Shown: positions 54,918 to 62,978 of the stretch, in pieces | Position numbering within the stretch: position 1 is the first letter of the stretch | Layout of the letters: the number at the start of each line of letters is the position of its first letter | Assembly (NCBI RefSeq): GCF_003932785.1 | Contig: NZ_RQYT01000007.1 | Span: forward strand, 1-64,000 | DNA from: Arachnia propionica | GTDB lineage: Bacteria > Actinomycetota > Actinomycetes > Propionibacteriales > Propionibacteriaceae | Reading direction: 5' to 3' | DNA: 64,000 bases | Notes under the pieces: model-generated | Seen by the model: the letters and a program-made list of their open reading frames with translations, nothing else | Database searches by the model: none | Told to the model about the DNA's origin: nothing | Translations under genes and position numbers: made by a program

Positions 54918-55715
54918 TCACGGGGTGGCGAAGCGCAGGACCTCCATGCCCTCATCGTCGACCAGGGCCGTCCGGTCCCCCAGCACGACGGCCCGGTACC
55001 GTCGACCGTCCTCGGCCAGGAAGCTCACCGACCGTCGCGGCTCCCCCTCGAAGGGGAACTGCGGATCGCGTTCCTGGATGCCGGAGAGTTCCAATCCCGC
55101 GGCGGCGCAGGCCGCCTGCACCACGGCGACGTACCGTCTCGTCACGCGGTGGGGGCGGGTTGGCAGGGCCCCGGCCTCGGCGCGGAGCTCCGCCAGCTCG
55201 GCCTCGGGCACGATGGCGAGGTCCGGATGCCCCGCCAGGAAGGCCTCGATGAGGTCGAGGACATCGAACAGGTCACCCTCCAGCTCGGACGACCACAGCC
55301 CCCTCAGGTCCCGATCCAGGGCGCCGGGGAGCACCTCCCACTCCAGCAGCAGGTCCCTCTCCTCCGGATCCGCGTCGATCCGGGCCACGACCTCCCGGAA
55401 CACCGCTTGGTGTTCCACTGCCCCGACCCGGCCCAGGGTCCGCTCCACCGCTGCCACCGCGTCGGGGTCCCACCCGGAGTTCCAGATGTGGCCCAGCAGC
55501 CCTCCCCTCATGGACAAACCGATGAAGGCGTCCAACTCGCAGGCCCCCACGGCGTCCGGATGGAGAGCGGCGGAGTCGATGACGCCACCGTCGCGACAGC
55601 TCAGGAACTCACGCACCGCGAGGGTGTTCGCAGAGTTGAGCGCCCAGTCATTGCCGGATTCGCGCTCCTTCGCCACCGTCTCCGCCGCGAGCCAGATGCG
55701 CTCCCCGATCCTCAT
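54918..55715 (-). CDS. DUF4375 (DMP19)-like protein A
   Basis: A 265-residue soluble protein. The segment LDAFIGLSMRGGLLGHIWNSGWDPDAV corresponds to the DUF4375/DMP19 signature; the paralogue at 57382 reads VSNGGIDQFVHNSGWDP at this point. Both end in a domain with VLGDRTALVDDEGMEVL or LGDRAVVYDTDDNEI. ATG at 55715 has AAGGAG upstream. The biological role of the family is unclear (one member mimics DNA in Neisseria). It is divergent from the membrane protein at 55747, with 31 bases between the starts. Confidence 0.7.
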   Translation of the reverse strand: MRIGERIWLAAETVAKERESGNDWALNSANTLAVREFLSCRDGGVIDSAALHPDAVGACELDAFIGLSMRGGLLGHIWNSGWDPDAVAAVERTLGRVGAVEHQAVFREVVARIDADPEERDLLLEWEVLPGALDRDLRGLWSSELEGDLFDVLDLIEAFLAGHPDLAIVPEAELAELRAEAGALPTRPHRVTRRYVAVVQAACAAAGLELSGIQERDPQFPFEGEPRRSVSFLAEDGRRYRAVVLGDRTALVDDEGMEVLRFATP

Positions 55716-55746
55716 GCCTGATCTCCTTCCTCGGCACAATGGTGCC

Positions 55747-56562
55747 GTGCGATCCCCCGTCAGCCACCACCGCATCAAGGGCGGCCGATTCATCGTCGCC
55801 GCCTCCCCGAAGCTCCTCGACGGCGAACTGACACGGACCTCGATCCTGCGGTCACGCTCCTGGCAGGTACCGAGTTGTCTGGTCGGGGCGCTGCTGACGC
55901 TGTGCTTCACACTCATGGCAGCGTGGACGACCCCGACCTCCCTGAACCTCACCTGCGCACGCCGGGCGGCTCACGAACCGGTCAACTGCGTGTTCACCAC
56001 GACAAGCCTTTCCCAACGAGACGAGATTTCCCTCGAGGATGTCCGCAGCATCAGGAAGTCCAGGATCGGTTCCGGCCGCGGGTCCTACAACAGCTGCTCC
56101 CTCTCGACCTGGCCGAGGAGCCTCAACGGGCACACATGGGCGTGCCGCGCCATGGATCCCACTCCCTTCGCGCAGCTGATCGACGACCCTCTCCTCGTCG
56201 ACGACGTGACCCATTCGGACAACTACCAGCTCGATTGGTGGGCTGTGGCGGCGTTCGCCATCACCACCCTGGTTTGTGCGTGGCTGGGCATTGGACGACG
56301 GGAGGACCTGAGATGGGAGATCGACCCGCCGCGAGGGCTTGTCAAGGTCACCCACGGCAGCCTGCTTGGCGTCGACACCGAGACGGTGCGGACCCCCGGC
56401 GTGCCCCAGCTGGAGCGCCGGGAGAAGGGCAACCTGATTCACGTCGCCGTCGCGGGCACCCAGCGACGCATGGCCCACGGCCTCGTCCGGACGACGGACG
56501 CCAGTCCTCACACCCTCGAGGCGTACCGCAGGTTCACGGACTCGCTCGTCAGTGGGCAGTGA
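55747..56562 (+). CDS. Two-helix membrane protein, duplicate 1
   Basis: A 271-residue protein of no recognised family. It starts with a conserved cytoplasmic segment (HHRIKGGRFIVAASPKLLDG), a first helix (CLVGALLTLCFTLMAAW), an outer loop of ~95 residues with four conserved Cys, a second helix (WAVAAFAITTLVCAWLGIG) and a cytoplasmic C-terminal beta-rich domain (RREDLRWEIDPPRGLVKV). GTG at 55747 lies six bases after CACAAT (leaderless pattern) and matches the paralogue's start. Tandem duplicate of 56602. Confidence 0.7.
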   Translation: MRSPVSHHRIKGGRFIVAASPKLLDGELTRTSILRSRSWQVPSCLVGALLTLCFTLMAAWTTPTSLNLTCARRAAHEPVNCVFTTTSLSQRDEISLEDVRSIRKSRIGSGRGSYNSCSLSTWPRSLNGHTWACRAMDPTPFAQLIDDPLLVDDVTHSDNYQLDWWAVAAFAITTLVCAWLGIGRREDLRWEIDPPRGLVKVTHGSLLGVDTETVRTPGVPQLERREKGNLIHVAVAGTQRRMAHGLVRTTDASPHTLEAYRRFTDSLVSGQ

Positions 56563-56601
56563 CCTCCTCGCGGCGACCTCCTGGCAGGTCACAATGTTCC
56601 C

Positions 56602-57402
56602 ATGACCGCCACCCCGTCCTACCACCGCATCAAGGGCGGCCGTTTCATCGTCGCCGCCTCCCCGAAGCTCCTCGACGGCGAACTGAAACAGACCTCGATC
56701 CTGCGGTCGGTGTCCGCCATCACCTCGGTATACCTCGTCGGGGGGCTGGTGGCGCTCATGCTGGCGGTGGGCGTGCTCTGGCTGGACCCCGCCATGCACC
56801 TGTCGTGCGCCCGCGCGGCCGCGAATGAACCGATCAACTGCGTCCTCACCACGACCGGCCTGTCCGGACACCGACAGAGCCTGATCGAGGACGTGAGGAG
56901 CGCGAGCCGAACCCCGGAGAAAGGACATGAGTCCCCTGGCGACTGGTGCCATCTCTCCACCGGACCTGACCTGGCGCAGGCGTACCGCTGGGACGACTGC
57001 GTCATGGATGTCGCCATCCTCAACCTCATGATCGCGGATCCCGACTCCCTCGAGACGGTCACCCACGAGCAACGCTTCCGCAGCAGCTGGCTCTTCGCGG
57101 CTGGCTGCCTCATCATCGCCGCCGGGTGCGCATGGCTGGCACTTCGACACCGAGAGGACCTCCGTTGGGAGATCGACCCCACACAGGGCCGCGTCAAGGT
57201 GTTCCGAGGGGGCCTGGGCGGAGTGGACAGCACCATCGTCGCGGCCACCAACCTGTCCGCACTCCAGCTCCACACGCGTGGGGACGACTGGGTGCTCGCC
57301 ATCCCCGGCCTGCCCCTCGCCCTCCCCATGGCCAAGGTCGATGGGCAGCAGATCATCGAGGCATACGACCGATTCCGGACCTCACTCCTCGGGGACGGCT
57401 GA
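56602..57402 (+). CDS. Two-helix membrane protein, duplicate 2
   Basis: A 266-residue paralogue of the gene at 55747 with the same layout: YHRIKGGRFIVAASPKLLDG, helix VYLVGGLVALMLAVGVLWL, loop with four matching Cys (LSCARAAANEPINC, DWCHLS, DDCVMD), helix WLFAAGCLIIAAGCAWLAL and HREDLRWEIDPTQGRVKVF. The DNA of the first ~30 codons is nearly identical between the two, while the loops have diverged strongly. ATG at 56602 lies six bases after CACAAT. Its 3' end overlaps the convergent gene at 57382 by 21 bases. Confidence 0.7.
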   Translation: MTATPSYHRIKGGRFIVAASPKLLDGELKQTSILRSVSAITSVYLVGGLVALMLAVGVLWLDPAMHLSCARAAANEPINCVLTTTGLSGHRQSLIEDVRSASRTPEKGHESPGDWCHLSTGPDLAQAYRWDDCVMDVAILNLMIADPDSLETVTHEQRFRSSWLFAAGCLIIAAGCAWLALRHREDLRWEIDPTQGRVKVFRGGLGGVDSTIVAATNLSALQLHTRGDDWVLAIPGLPLALPMAKVDGQQIIEAYDRFRTSLLGDG

Positions 57403-58203
57403 GACGTCGACACTGCCGATCTCGTTGTCGTCGGTGTCGTACACGACGGCCCGGTCCCCGAGGTCGATCATCCAGTGGTGTCCGTCATCGGTGAGGAAGT
57501 GCCAGCCGATCACCTGCTGGCCGTCGTAGGTGGCCGTCGGATCCCCTGCAGTGATGGTCTCCAGCTCCCAGCCCCGGTCCGCACAGATCGCGTCGATGAC
57601 GCGGGCGAAGCGCGGCTTGTTGGCCTCGGCCTGTTCGGCACGCTCCGCCAGCCGCTGCTCCAGGTCCGGGATGGTGGCGATGATGCCGTCGAGCCGCTCC
57701 TCGAGGTCGCGTCGACGCACCACCTCGAGGTTCGGCAGCCCCCTGAGGAAGGCCGAGTTGAGGGTCTCCAGCTTCTCCTCCTCGTTCAGCTCGAAGAACT
57801 CGTCGGTGAGTGCGTCGAAGGCCGTGACCCGGTCGTCGCCGAACACGCCGTCGTCCCAGATCGCGGCCCGCTCCTCGTCGGAAAGGGAGTCCATGACCTG
57901 CTGGACCCGGGCGAACAGCTCCGCGTGCCGGGTGGCGCCCATCAACTCCAGCCCCTTTGCCACGTGCCCGATGACGAACGGGTCCCAGCCGCTGTTGTGG
58001 ACGAACTGGTCGATGCCGCCGTTGCTGACCTGGACCTCGTAGAAGTCGACGTGGTAGGAGCCGAGCGCCTCGTCGCAGAGCTCGTCCCCATTGGCCCCCT
58101 CGTCGAAGAGGTAGTTCACCACGGTGACGTTCGACATGATGATGTCGTAGGCGCGGTCGCTCCGGTGCGACTTGCGGGAGACGATGACGTGATCGAGCAG
58201 CAT
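57382..58203 (-). CDS. DUF4375 (DMP19)-like protein B
   Basis: A 273-residue acidic soluble protein with the DUF4375-type block VDFYEVQVSNGGIDQFVHNSG and GLELMGATRHAELF. A long acidic helix (FFELNEEEKLETLNSAF) and a coiled-coil-like stretch (EERLDGIIATIPDLEQRLAE) follow, then the C-terminal domain shared with the gene at 54918. ATG at 58203 with AAAGGAAA. Function unknown; it pairs with the membrane proteins by position. Confidence 0.75.
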   Translation of the reverse strand: MLLDHVIVSRKSHRSDRAYDIIMSNVTVVNYLFDEGANGDELCDEALGSYHVDFYEVQVSNGGIDQFVHNSGWDPFVIGHVAKGLELMGATRHAELFARVQQVMDSLSDEERAAIWDDGVFGDDRVTAFDALTDEFFELNEEEKLETLNSAFLRGLPNLEVVRRRDLEERLDGIIATIPDLEQRLAERAEQAEANKPRFARVIDAICADRGWELETITAGDPTATYDGQQVIGWHFLTDDGHHWMIDLGDRAVVYDTDDNEIGSVDVSAVPEE

Positions 58204-58333
58204 GGGTTTCCTTTCGTCGAGATCATGCTTCCACCTCTTCTGGACCCTGACAAGGGGGGTCACTGCGTTCCAGAACGCCCTCCGACGCCTCGTCGCCCGA
58301 TAGGCTGGCAGGAGCCGGCCGGGAAGGGGGACG

Positions 58334-59560
58334 ATGTACGTTCGTCGCACCGTGGACACACTGTTGGACGCTCTCCTGCCCCGAACCCCCGCGATCGCCC
58401 TCGACGGCGCCAGGGGTGTGGGGAGGACGGCAACCGCCCTGCAACGCGCGAACCGGGTGCTGCCGTTGGAGCGCCCGGATCAGCGCGCCCTCGTCGGGAC
58501 CCACCCTGCGGCCCTCCTCCAACCGGGAACGACCCTGATCGACGAGTGGTCCAGGATGCCGGAGGTCTGGGACCTCACCCACAGGGAGGTGAACAACGGC
58601 GCTCCGCCCGGCAGCTTCATCCTCACCGGCTCCGCCGCCCCAACCGTCGGCAGCGTCCTGTCCCTGCGGATGCGCCCCATGGCGCTCCACGAACGCGGCC
58701 CCTTCACCACCTCCGTCTCCCTCAGCCAGTTGTTGGGGCAGGAGCGTCCCTGCTCCTCAACGATCGAGGGAGACACCTCCTGTTCCCCGGACGACTACCT
58801 GGATGCAATCGAGTCGAGCGGGTTCCCCGGGTTCATGGGGCTCGACAACGAGTCCCGCAGGGAGCAGCTGGCCACCTACATCCAAGAGGTGATCGATCGG
58901 GATCTTCCGGGCCTCGGATACACGGCGCGACGAACCGAGGCTCTTCGCCGTTGGCTCACCGCCTACGCCGCCGCCACCTCAACCACGACGAGCTACTCCA
59001 ACCTCCTCGGCGCGGCCACCGGAGACAGTCGGCAGCCCAACCGCGACACCGTCTCCGTGTACCGGAACCACCTCACCCGGCTCCGCCTGCTGGATCCCGT
59101 TCCCGGCTGGAGTCCCACCCACATCACCTTCGCCCGGTTGCAGCGGGCACCCAAACACCACCTGGTCGATCCCGCTTTGGCCGCGTCGCTGCTCGGGGCC
59201 ACGGCCGCCTCGATGCGCACCCCACGGCACTCGCACCTCGCCGGTCCCCTGTTCGAGGCCCTCGCCACCCTCTCCGTGAGGGTCGCCGCGGAAGCCGCCC
59301 GCGCCGAGGTGCTGCATCTGCGCACCCGCAACGGCGACCACGACGTCGATCTCGTCGTCGAGAGGCCGGACGGTCGACTCGTCGCGATGAAGGTCCAGCT
59401 GTCCGACACGGTCTCCGACTGGGATGTCCGACACCTGCTGTGGCTGCGGTCCAACCTGCCCGAGCAGGTCTCGGACCTCGTGGTGCTCACGACGGGGGGC
59501 ACGGCCCGCCGCCGCAGCGACGGCGTCGCGGTCGTGCCGTTGGCGTTGCTCGGCCCCTGA
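58334..59560 (+). CDS. DUF4143-type AAA ATPase with degenerate active sites
   Basis: A 408-residue protein of the same architecture as the gene at 61719: ATPase domain, winged-helix region, C-terminal DUF4143 domain. The P-loop is GARGVGRT (25-32), with Arg in place of the catalytic Lys. Walker B (TTLIDEW) remains. In the C-terminal nuclease-like fold the usual IEVK reads AMKV, losing the Glu. It may therefore no longer hydrolyse ATP or cut nucleic acid and could be a regulatory or decaying paralogue. ATG at 58334 with AAGGGGG. Confidence 0.75.
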   Translation: MYVRRTVDTLLDALLPRTPAIALDGARGVGRTATALQRANRVLPLERPDQRALVGTHPAALLQPGTTLIDEWSRMPEVWDLTHREVNNGAPPGSFILTGSAAPTVGSVLSLRMRPMALHERGPFTTSVSLSQLLGQERPCSSTIEGDTSCSPDDYLDAIESSGFPGFMGLDNESRREQLATYIQEVIDRDLPGLGYTARRTEALRRWLTAYAAATSTTTSYSNLLGAATGDSRQPNRDTVSVYRNHLTRLRLLDPVPGWSPTHITFARLQRAPKHHLVDPALAASLLGATAASMRTPRHSHLAGPLFEALATLSVRVAAEAARAEVLHLRTRNGDHDVDLVVERPDGRLVAMKVQLSDTVSDWDVRHLLWLRSNLPEQVSDLVVLTTGGTARRRSDGVAVVPLALLGP

Positions 59561-59653
59561 GCAGTAAGAGGGTGCGCAGGTCGTTGCGGATTCATTCCTC
59601 GACCCGCCGTCCCACGTCGTAGGCTGAGATCAACCCACGACCTCAGGAGAACC

Positions 59654-61570
59654 ATGCGACGCAGCATCCTGTTGACTCTTGCCCTGTTCCTCGGGTGCGC
59701 CACCCCGCTGGCCCACGCCGACGAACCCGTCCGCGTCACCGTGCTCGCCACGACCGACGTGCACGGCCACGTCCTCAACTGGGACTACTTCCGCGACGCC
59801 CCGTTCAAGGACCGCGGCGGCCACCAGATCGGCATGGCCCAGGCGGCGACCGCCATCAACCGGATCCGGGCCGAACGCGGCGCCGACAGCGTCGTCGTCG
59901 TCGACAACGGCGACGCGATCCAGGGGACCCCGCTGACCACGTACTACGCGAAGCAGGCCCCCATCACGACGACCGGGGCCACCCATCCGATGGCGGCGGC
60001 CTTCAACGCCGTCGACTACGACGCCACCAACGTCGGCAACCACGAGTTCAACTACGGGCTCGACCTCCTCCGCACCTACGAGAAGCAACTCGATGCGCCA
60101 CTGCTGGCCGCGAACGTCGTGAGGGTCGCCGACGGCTCGGGCGCGTTCACCCCGTTCCACCTGGAGAAGCGCACGATCAAGGGCCAGGAGGTCACCATCG
60201 GCATCCTGGGCCTCACCACGCCCGGGTCGATGGTCTGGGACAAGGCACACCTCGACGGGGTGCTGCGGATCGACGACATGGTCGCCTCGGCCAGGACCTG
60301 GGTGCCGAAGGTGCGCGAGGCGGGCGCCGACATCGTCGTCGTGCTGAGCCACGCGGGCGTTGGCGTCTCCAGCTACTCGGGGGATCTGCCGCCGGAGAAC
60401 CCGGCCGACGAGATCGCCCGTCAGGTCCCGGGCATCGACGCCATCGTCGTCGGCCACACCCACAAGGACGTCCCCGAGCAGTGGGAGACCAACGTCACCA
60501 CCGGCAAGAAGGTGCTGCTGTCGCAGCCCAGGTTCTGGGCGTCCAGCGTCGCCGACATCACCTTCGACCTGACCCGCAACGGCGATGCCTGGGAGGTCAC
60601 CACGAACGGCGCGACCGCCCACTACATGAAGGACTTCGCCCCGGATCCGGCCGTGACCGCAGCCGTTCAGGGGCCGCACGATGTCACCGTCGCCTACGTG
60701 AACACAAAGGTCGCATCGTCGAAGGAGGAACTGCCCGCCACCGAGTCGCGCTACCGGGACACCCCGATCATCGACTACATCCAGATGGTGCAGACCGCGA
60801 CGGTGAAGAAGGCGCTCGCCGGTGGCCAGTACGCGAACCTGCCGGTGCTGAGCCTGGCTGCCCCGTTCAGCCGCACCGCCGTCTTCCCGAAGGGCGATGT
60901 GACGATCCGCGACATGGCGGGCCTCTACATCTACGACAACACCCTGCAGGCGAGGCTCCTGACCGGCGCCCAGGTCCGTGACTACCTGGAGTACTCGGCG
61001 AAGTACTTCGCCGAGGTCCCGCCGGGCGGCACCTTCGATCCCGAGACGATGACAGGCGTCGAGCGCAACGGCGAGACGGTGCGTGACTACAACTACGACA
61101 TCATCTCGGGCCTGCGTTACGAGATCGACCTGGCCAAGCCGCTGGGGCAGCGGATCGTGACGCTGCAGCACCCGGACGGGACCCCCGTCAAGGACGACGA
61201 GCAGTTCGTCGTGGCCATCAACAACTACCGGGCCAGCGGCGGCGGGATCTTCCCGCACGTGGCCACGGCCCCGGTGGTCTACGACGACCTGCTGGAGATT
61301 CGGCAGGAGCTCATCGATTGGGCCACGGCACGCGGTGTCATCGATCAGTCGGACTTCTTCGTCCGCAACTGGCGGCTGGTGATCGACGGCAAGCCCGTGT
61401 TCGAGGGGGACGTGTGGGACATGCCCACTCCCCCGGCGCCGAGCCCGGCTCCGACGACGCCCGCGCCCAGCCCGTCGAAGCCGCAGCCGCCGCACCCGAA
61501 GCCGGGGCTGCCGAGGACCGGGATCAGCGTTGTCGAGGGGCTCGACGGGCGGGCAGGTCATCCTCGATGA
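59654..61570 (+). CDS. Secreted 5'-nucleotidase / 2',3'-cyclic phosphodiesterase family protein with LPRTG tail
   Basis: A 638-residue exported metallophosphoesterase. Signal peptide 1-22 (AHA-DE). The N-terminal domain carries all metal motifs: TTDVHGH, DNGDAIQGTP, GNHEFNYG, LSHAG and GHTHKDV. The C-terminal 5'-nucleotidase domain (about 340-575) ends with NYRASGGGIFPHV, the substrate-binding region. It hydrolyses extracellular nucleotides, feeding nucleoside uptake; a purine nucleoside phosphorylase gene starts at 63801. A Pro/Ala/Ser stalk leads to GLPRTGISVVEGLDG with 15 polar residues after LPRTG and no membrane helix. ATG at 59654 with AGGAGA. Confidence 0.9.
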   Translation: MRRSILLTLALFLGCATPLAHADEPVRVTVLATTDVHGHVLNWDYFRDAPFKDRGGHQIGMAQAATAINRIRAERGADSVVVVDNGDAIQGTPLTTYYAKQAPITTTGATHPMAAAFNAVDYDATNVGNHEFNYGLDLLRTYEKQLDAPLLAANVVRVADGSGAFTPFHLEKRTIKGQEVTIGILGLTTPGSMVWDKAHLDGVLRIDDMVASARTWVPKVREAGADIVVVLSHAGVGVSSYSGDLPPENPADEIARQVPGIDAIVVGHTHKDVPEQWETNVTTGKKVLLSQPRFWASSVADITFDLTRNGDAWEVTTNGATAHYMKDFAPDPAVTAAVQGPHDVTVAYVNTKVASSKEELPATESRYRDTPIIDYIQMVQTATVKKALAGGQYANLPVLSLAAPFSRTAVFPKGDVTIRDMAGLYIYDNTLQARLLTGAQVRDYLEYSAKYFAEVPPGGTFDPETMTGVERNGETVRDYNYDIISGLRYEIDLAKPLGQRIVTLQHPDGTPVKDDEQFVVAINNYRASGGGIFPHVATAPVVYDDLLEIRQELIDWATARGVIDQSDFFVRNWRLVIDGKPVFEGDVWDMPTPPAPSPAPTTPAPSPSKPQPPHPKPGLPRTGISVVEGLDGRAGHPR

Positions 61571-61578
61571 CATGAGCA

Positions 61579-61601
61579 CCCCGGGCCCTGTCGGCCCGGG
61601 G
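61579..61601 (+). terminator. Terminator of the 5'-nucleotidase gene
   Basis: A perfect 9-bp stem CCCCGGGCC/GGCCCGGGG with a CTGTC loop, eight bases after the stop codon. Confidence 0.8.
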
Positions 61602-61617
61602 AACGCAGCAGAACACT

Positions 61618-61709
61618 CAGCGAAACGACGGGATGAGTGACAGCGAAACGACAAGATAGGTGCCAGCGAAACGACAAGATGAGTGCCAGCGAAACGACGA
61701 GATGGGTAG
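61618..61709 (+). repeat. Four tandem 23-bp iterons with overlapping promoter
   Basis: Four units of exactly 23 bp at 61618, 61641, 61664 and 61687, each starting CAGCGAAACGAC and continuing (A/G)(A/G)GAT(G/A)(A/G)GT. The middle two differ at two positions. A TAGACT hexamer (61707-61712) begins in the last unit and lies six bases before the ATG at 61719. No -35 hexamer is seen, so the iterons occupy that place and may bind an activator or a repressor, possibly the encoded ATPase itself. Confidence 0.92.
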
Positions 61710-61718
61710 ACTGGTGCG

Positions 61719-62978
61719 ATGCCACGGCTGATTGCGCGCGCCATCCAACCTTGGGCTGAGGAACTGCTCGGATTCACACCGGTCCTCGTCATCGAGGGAG
61801 CCAGACAGACCGGCAAGTCGACCTTGGCCCGGATGCTCCGCCCCCAAGCCGTTGTGGTCAACCTCGACGACATCCGCACCTTGGAGTACGCCCGCAATGA
61901 CCCCGTCGGGTTCGTGTCCCAGGCCGGGGAGGGCACCCTCATCATCGATGAGTTCCAACGGCTTCCTGCGTTGTCCCTGGCCATCAAGGCGAGCATCGAC
62001 GCTGATCGTCGTCCGGGTCGCTTCGTCCTCACCGGATCGTCGGACTTCGCACGAGTGCGCGGCGACAAGGATTCGTTGGCCGGGCGGGCTCTGTCGGTCA
62101 CCGTCTGCCCACTGACCCAGTCCGAGATCCGAGGTACTGCGACAGAAGGCACCTTCGTGGACCGATTGGTGGCGGCCACCCATCCCCATGACCTCACCGC
62201 GAGCACCCCCATGAGCCACGGCGACCTGGCAGCCATGATCACGGCGGGAGGGTTCCCGGCAGTCCACGACGTCGCCCCACGAGTTCGGGACGAGTGGTAC
62301 CACGGGTACATCGAACGATTGGTTCGGGTCGACGCCTTGGCGGATGGCGCCCGTCTCAACCCTGACAGAATGCTGGCACTGCTCCGCCTGATCGCTGCCC
62401 AGCAGTCAAGCGAGCTGGTGAAGGCGAAACTGGCCCAGGAAGCAGGCCTCGCCGCCTCTTCGACAGGCGCCTACCTGGACATGCTGAACCGCTTGTTCCT
62501 CACTCTTCACGTGGCACCCTGGACCCCCAACCTGACCAAGCGGGAGACCGGAAGGGCCAAGGTTTCCGTCGTGGACTCCGGGTTGACGAGCTGGCTGTGC
62601 AGCGCATCGGCAGCGTCCCTCACCAGAATCCCTCACGGCATGCAGCTCCTCGGCGCCCTGACGGAGGGATTCGTCGCTGGCGAGTTGCACGCCCAGTCCG
62701 GGTGGAGTCAGACCCGGTATCGCATGTTCCACTACCGCGACCGGAACGGCAAGGAAGTGGATTTCATCCTGGAGGCCGACGATTCACAGCTCCTCGCCAT
62801 CGAGGTCAAGGCGAGCCGCACCGTCACGGGCTCCCACGTCTCCGGGCTGCGGTTCCTCCGAGAGCAACTGGGGCCTCGACTGACCAGAGCTGTGGTACTC
62901 GCCCCCATCGACCGGCCCCTCAGCTTCGGCGACGACATCTGGGCCCTGCCACTGTCGACCTTGTGGGAGGGATCATGA
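61719..62978 (+). CDS. DUF4143-type AAA ATPase (intact motifs)
   Basis: A 419-residue protein. Walker A GARQTGKST (27-35), Walker B TLIIDEFQRLP (73-83), sensor-like LTGSSDF near 110. The C-terminal DUF4143 domain has the nuclease-like pattern EVDFILE...AIEVKAS, equivalent to PD-(D/E)xK positions. Proteins of this type are widespread in actinobacteria but their role is not settled; defence, addiction-like maintenance or DNA metabolism are all proposed. Transcription appears leaderless from a promoter merged with four iterons. It overlaps the HAD gene by ATGA. Confidence 0.9.
   Translation: MPRLIARAIQPWAEELLGFTPVLVIEGARQTGKSTLARMLRPQAVVVNLDDIRTLEYARNDPVGFVSQAGEGTLIIDEFQRLPALSLAIKASIDADRRPGRFVLTGSSDFARVRGDKDSLAGRALSVTVCPLTQSEIRGTATEGTFVDRLVAATHPHDLTASTPMSHGDLAAMITAGGFPAVHDVAPRVRDEWYHGYIERLVRVDALADGARLNPDRMLALLRLIAAQQSSELVKAKLAQEAGLAASSTGAYLDMLNRLFLTLHVAPWTPNLTKRETGRAKVSVVDSGLTSWLCSASAASLTRIPHGMQLLGALTEGFVAGELHAQSGWSQTRYRMFHYRDRNGKEVDFILEADDSQLLAIEVKASRTVTGSHVSGLRFLREQLGPRLTRAVVLAPIDRPLSFGDDIWALPLSTLWEGS

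Noticed and set aside
59567-59580. AGAGGGTGCGCAGG, resembling one end of repeat A
   Set aside because: Only the terminal 14 bases match, with one mismatch, and no interior or second end follows. Possibly a solo remnant, but chance cannot be excluded.
61618-61709. Could the 23-bp array be a CRISPR?
   Set aside because: The units abut directly with no spacers and no cas genes are nearby; it is a tandem iteron array.
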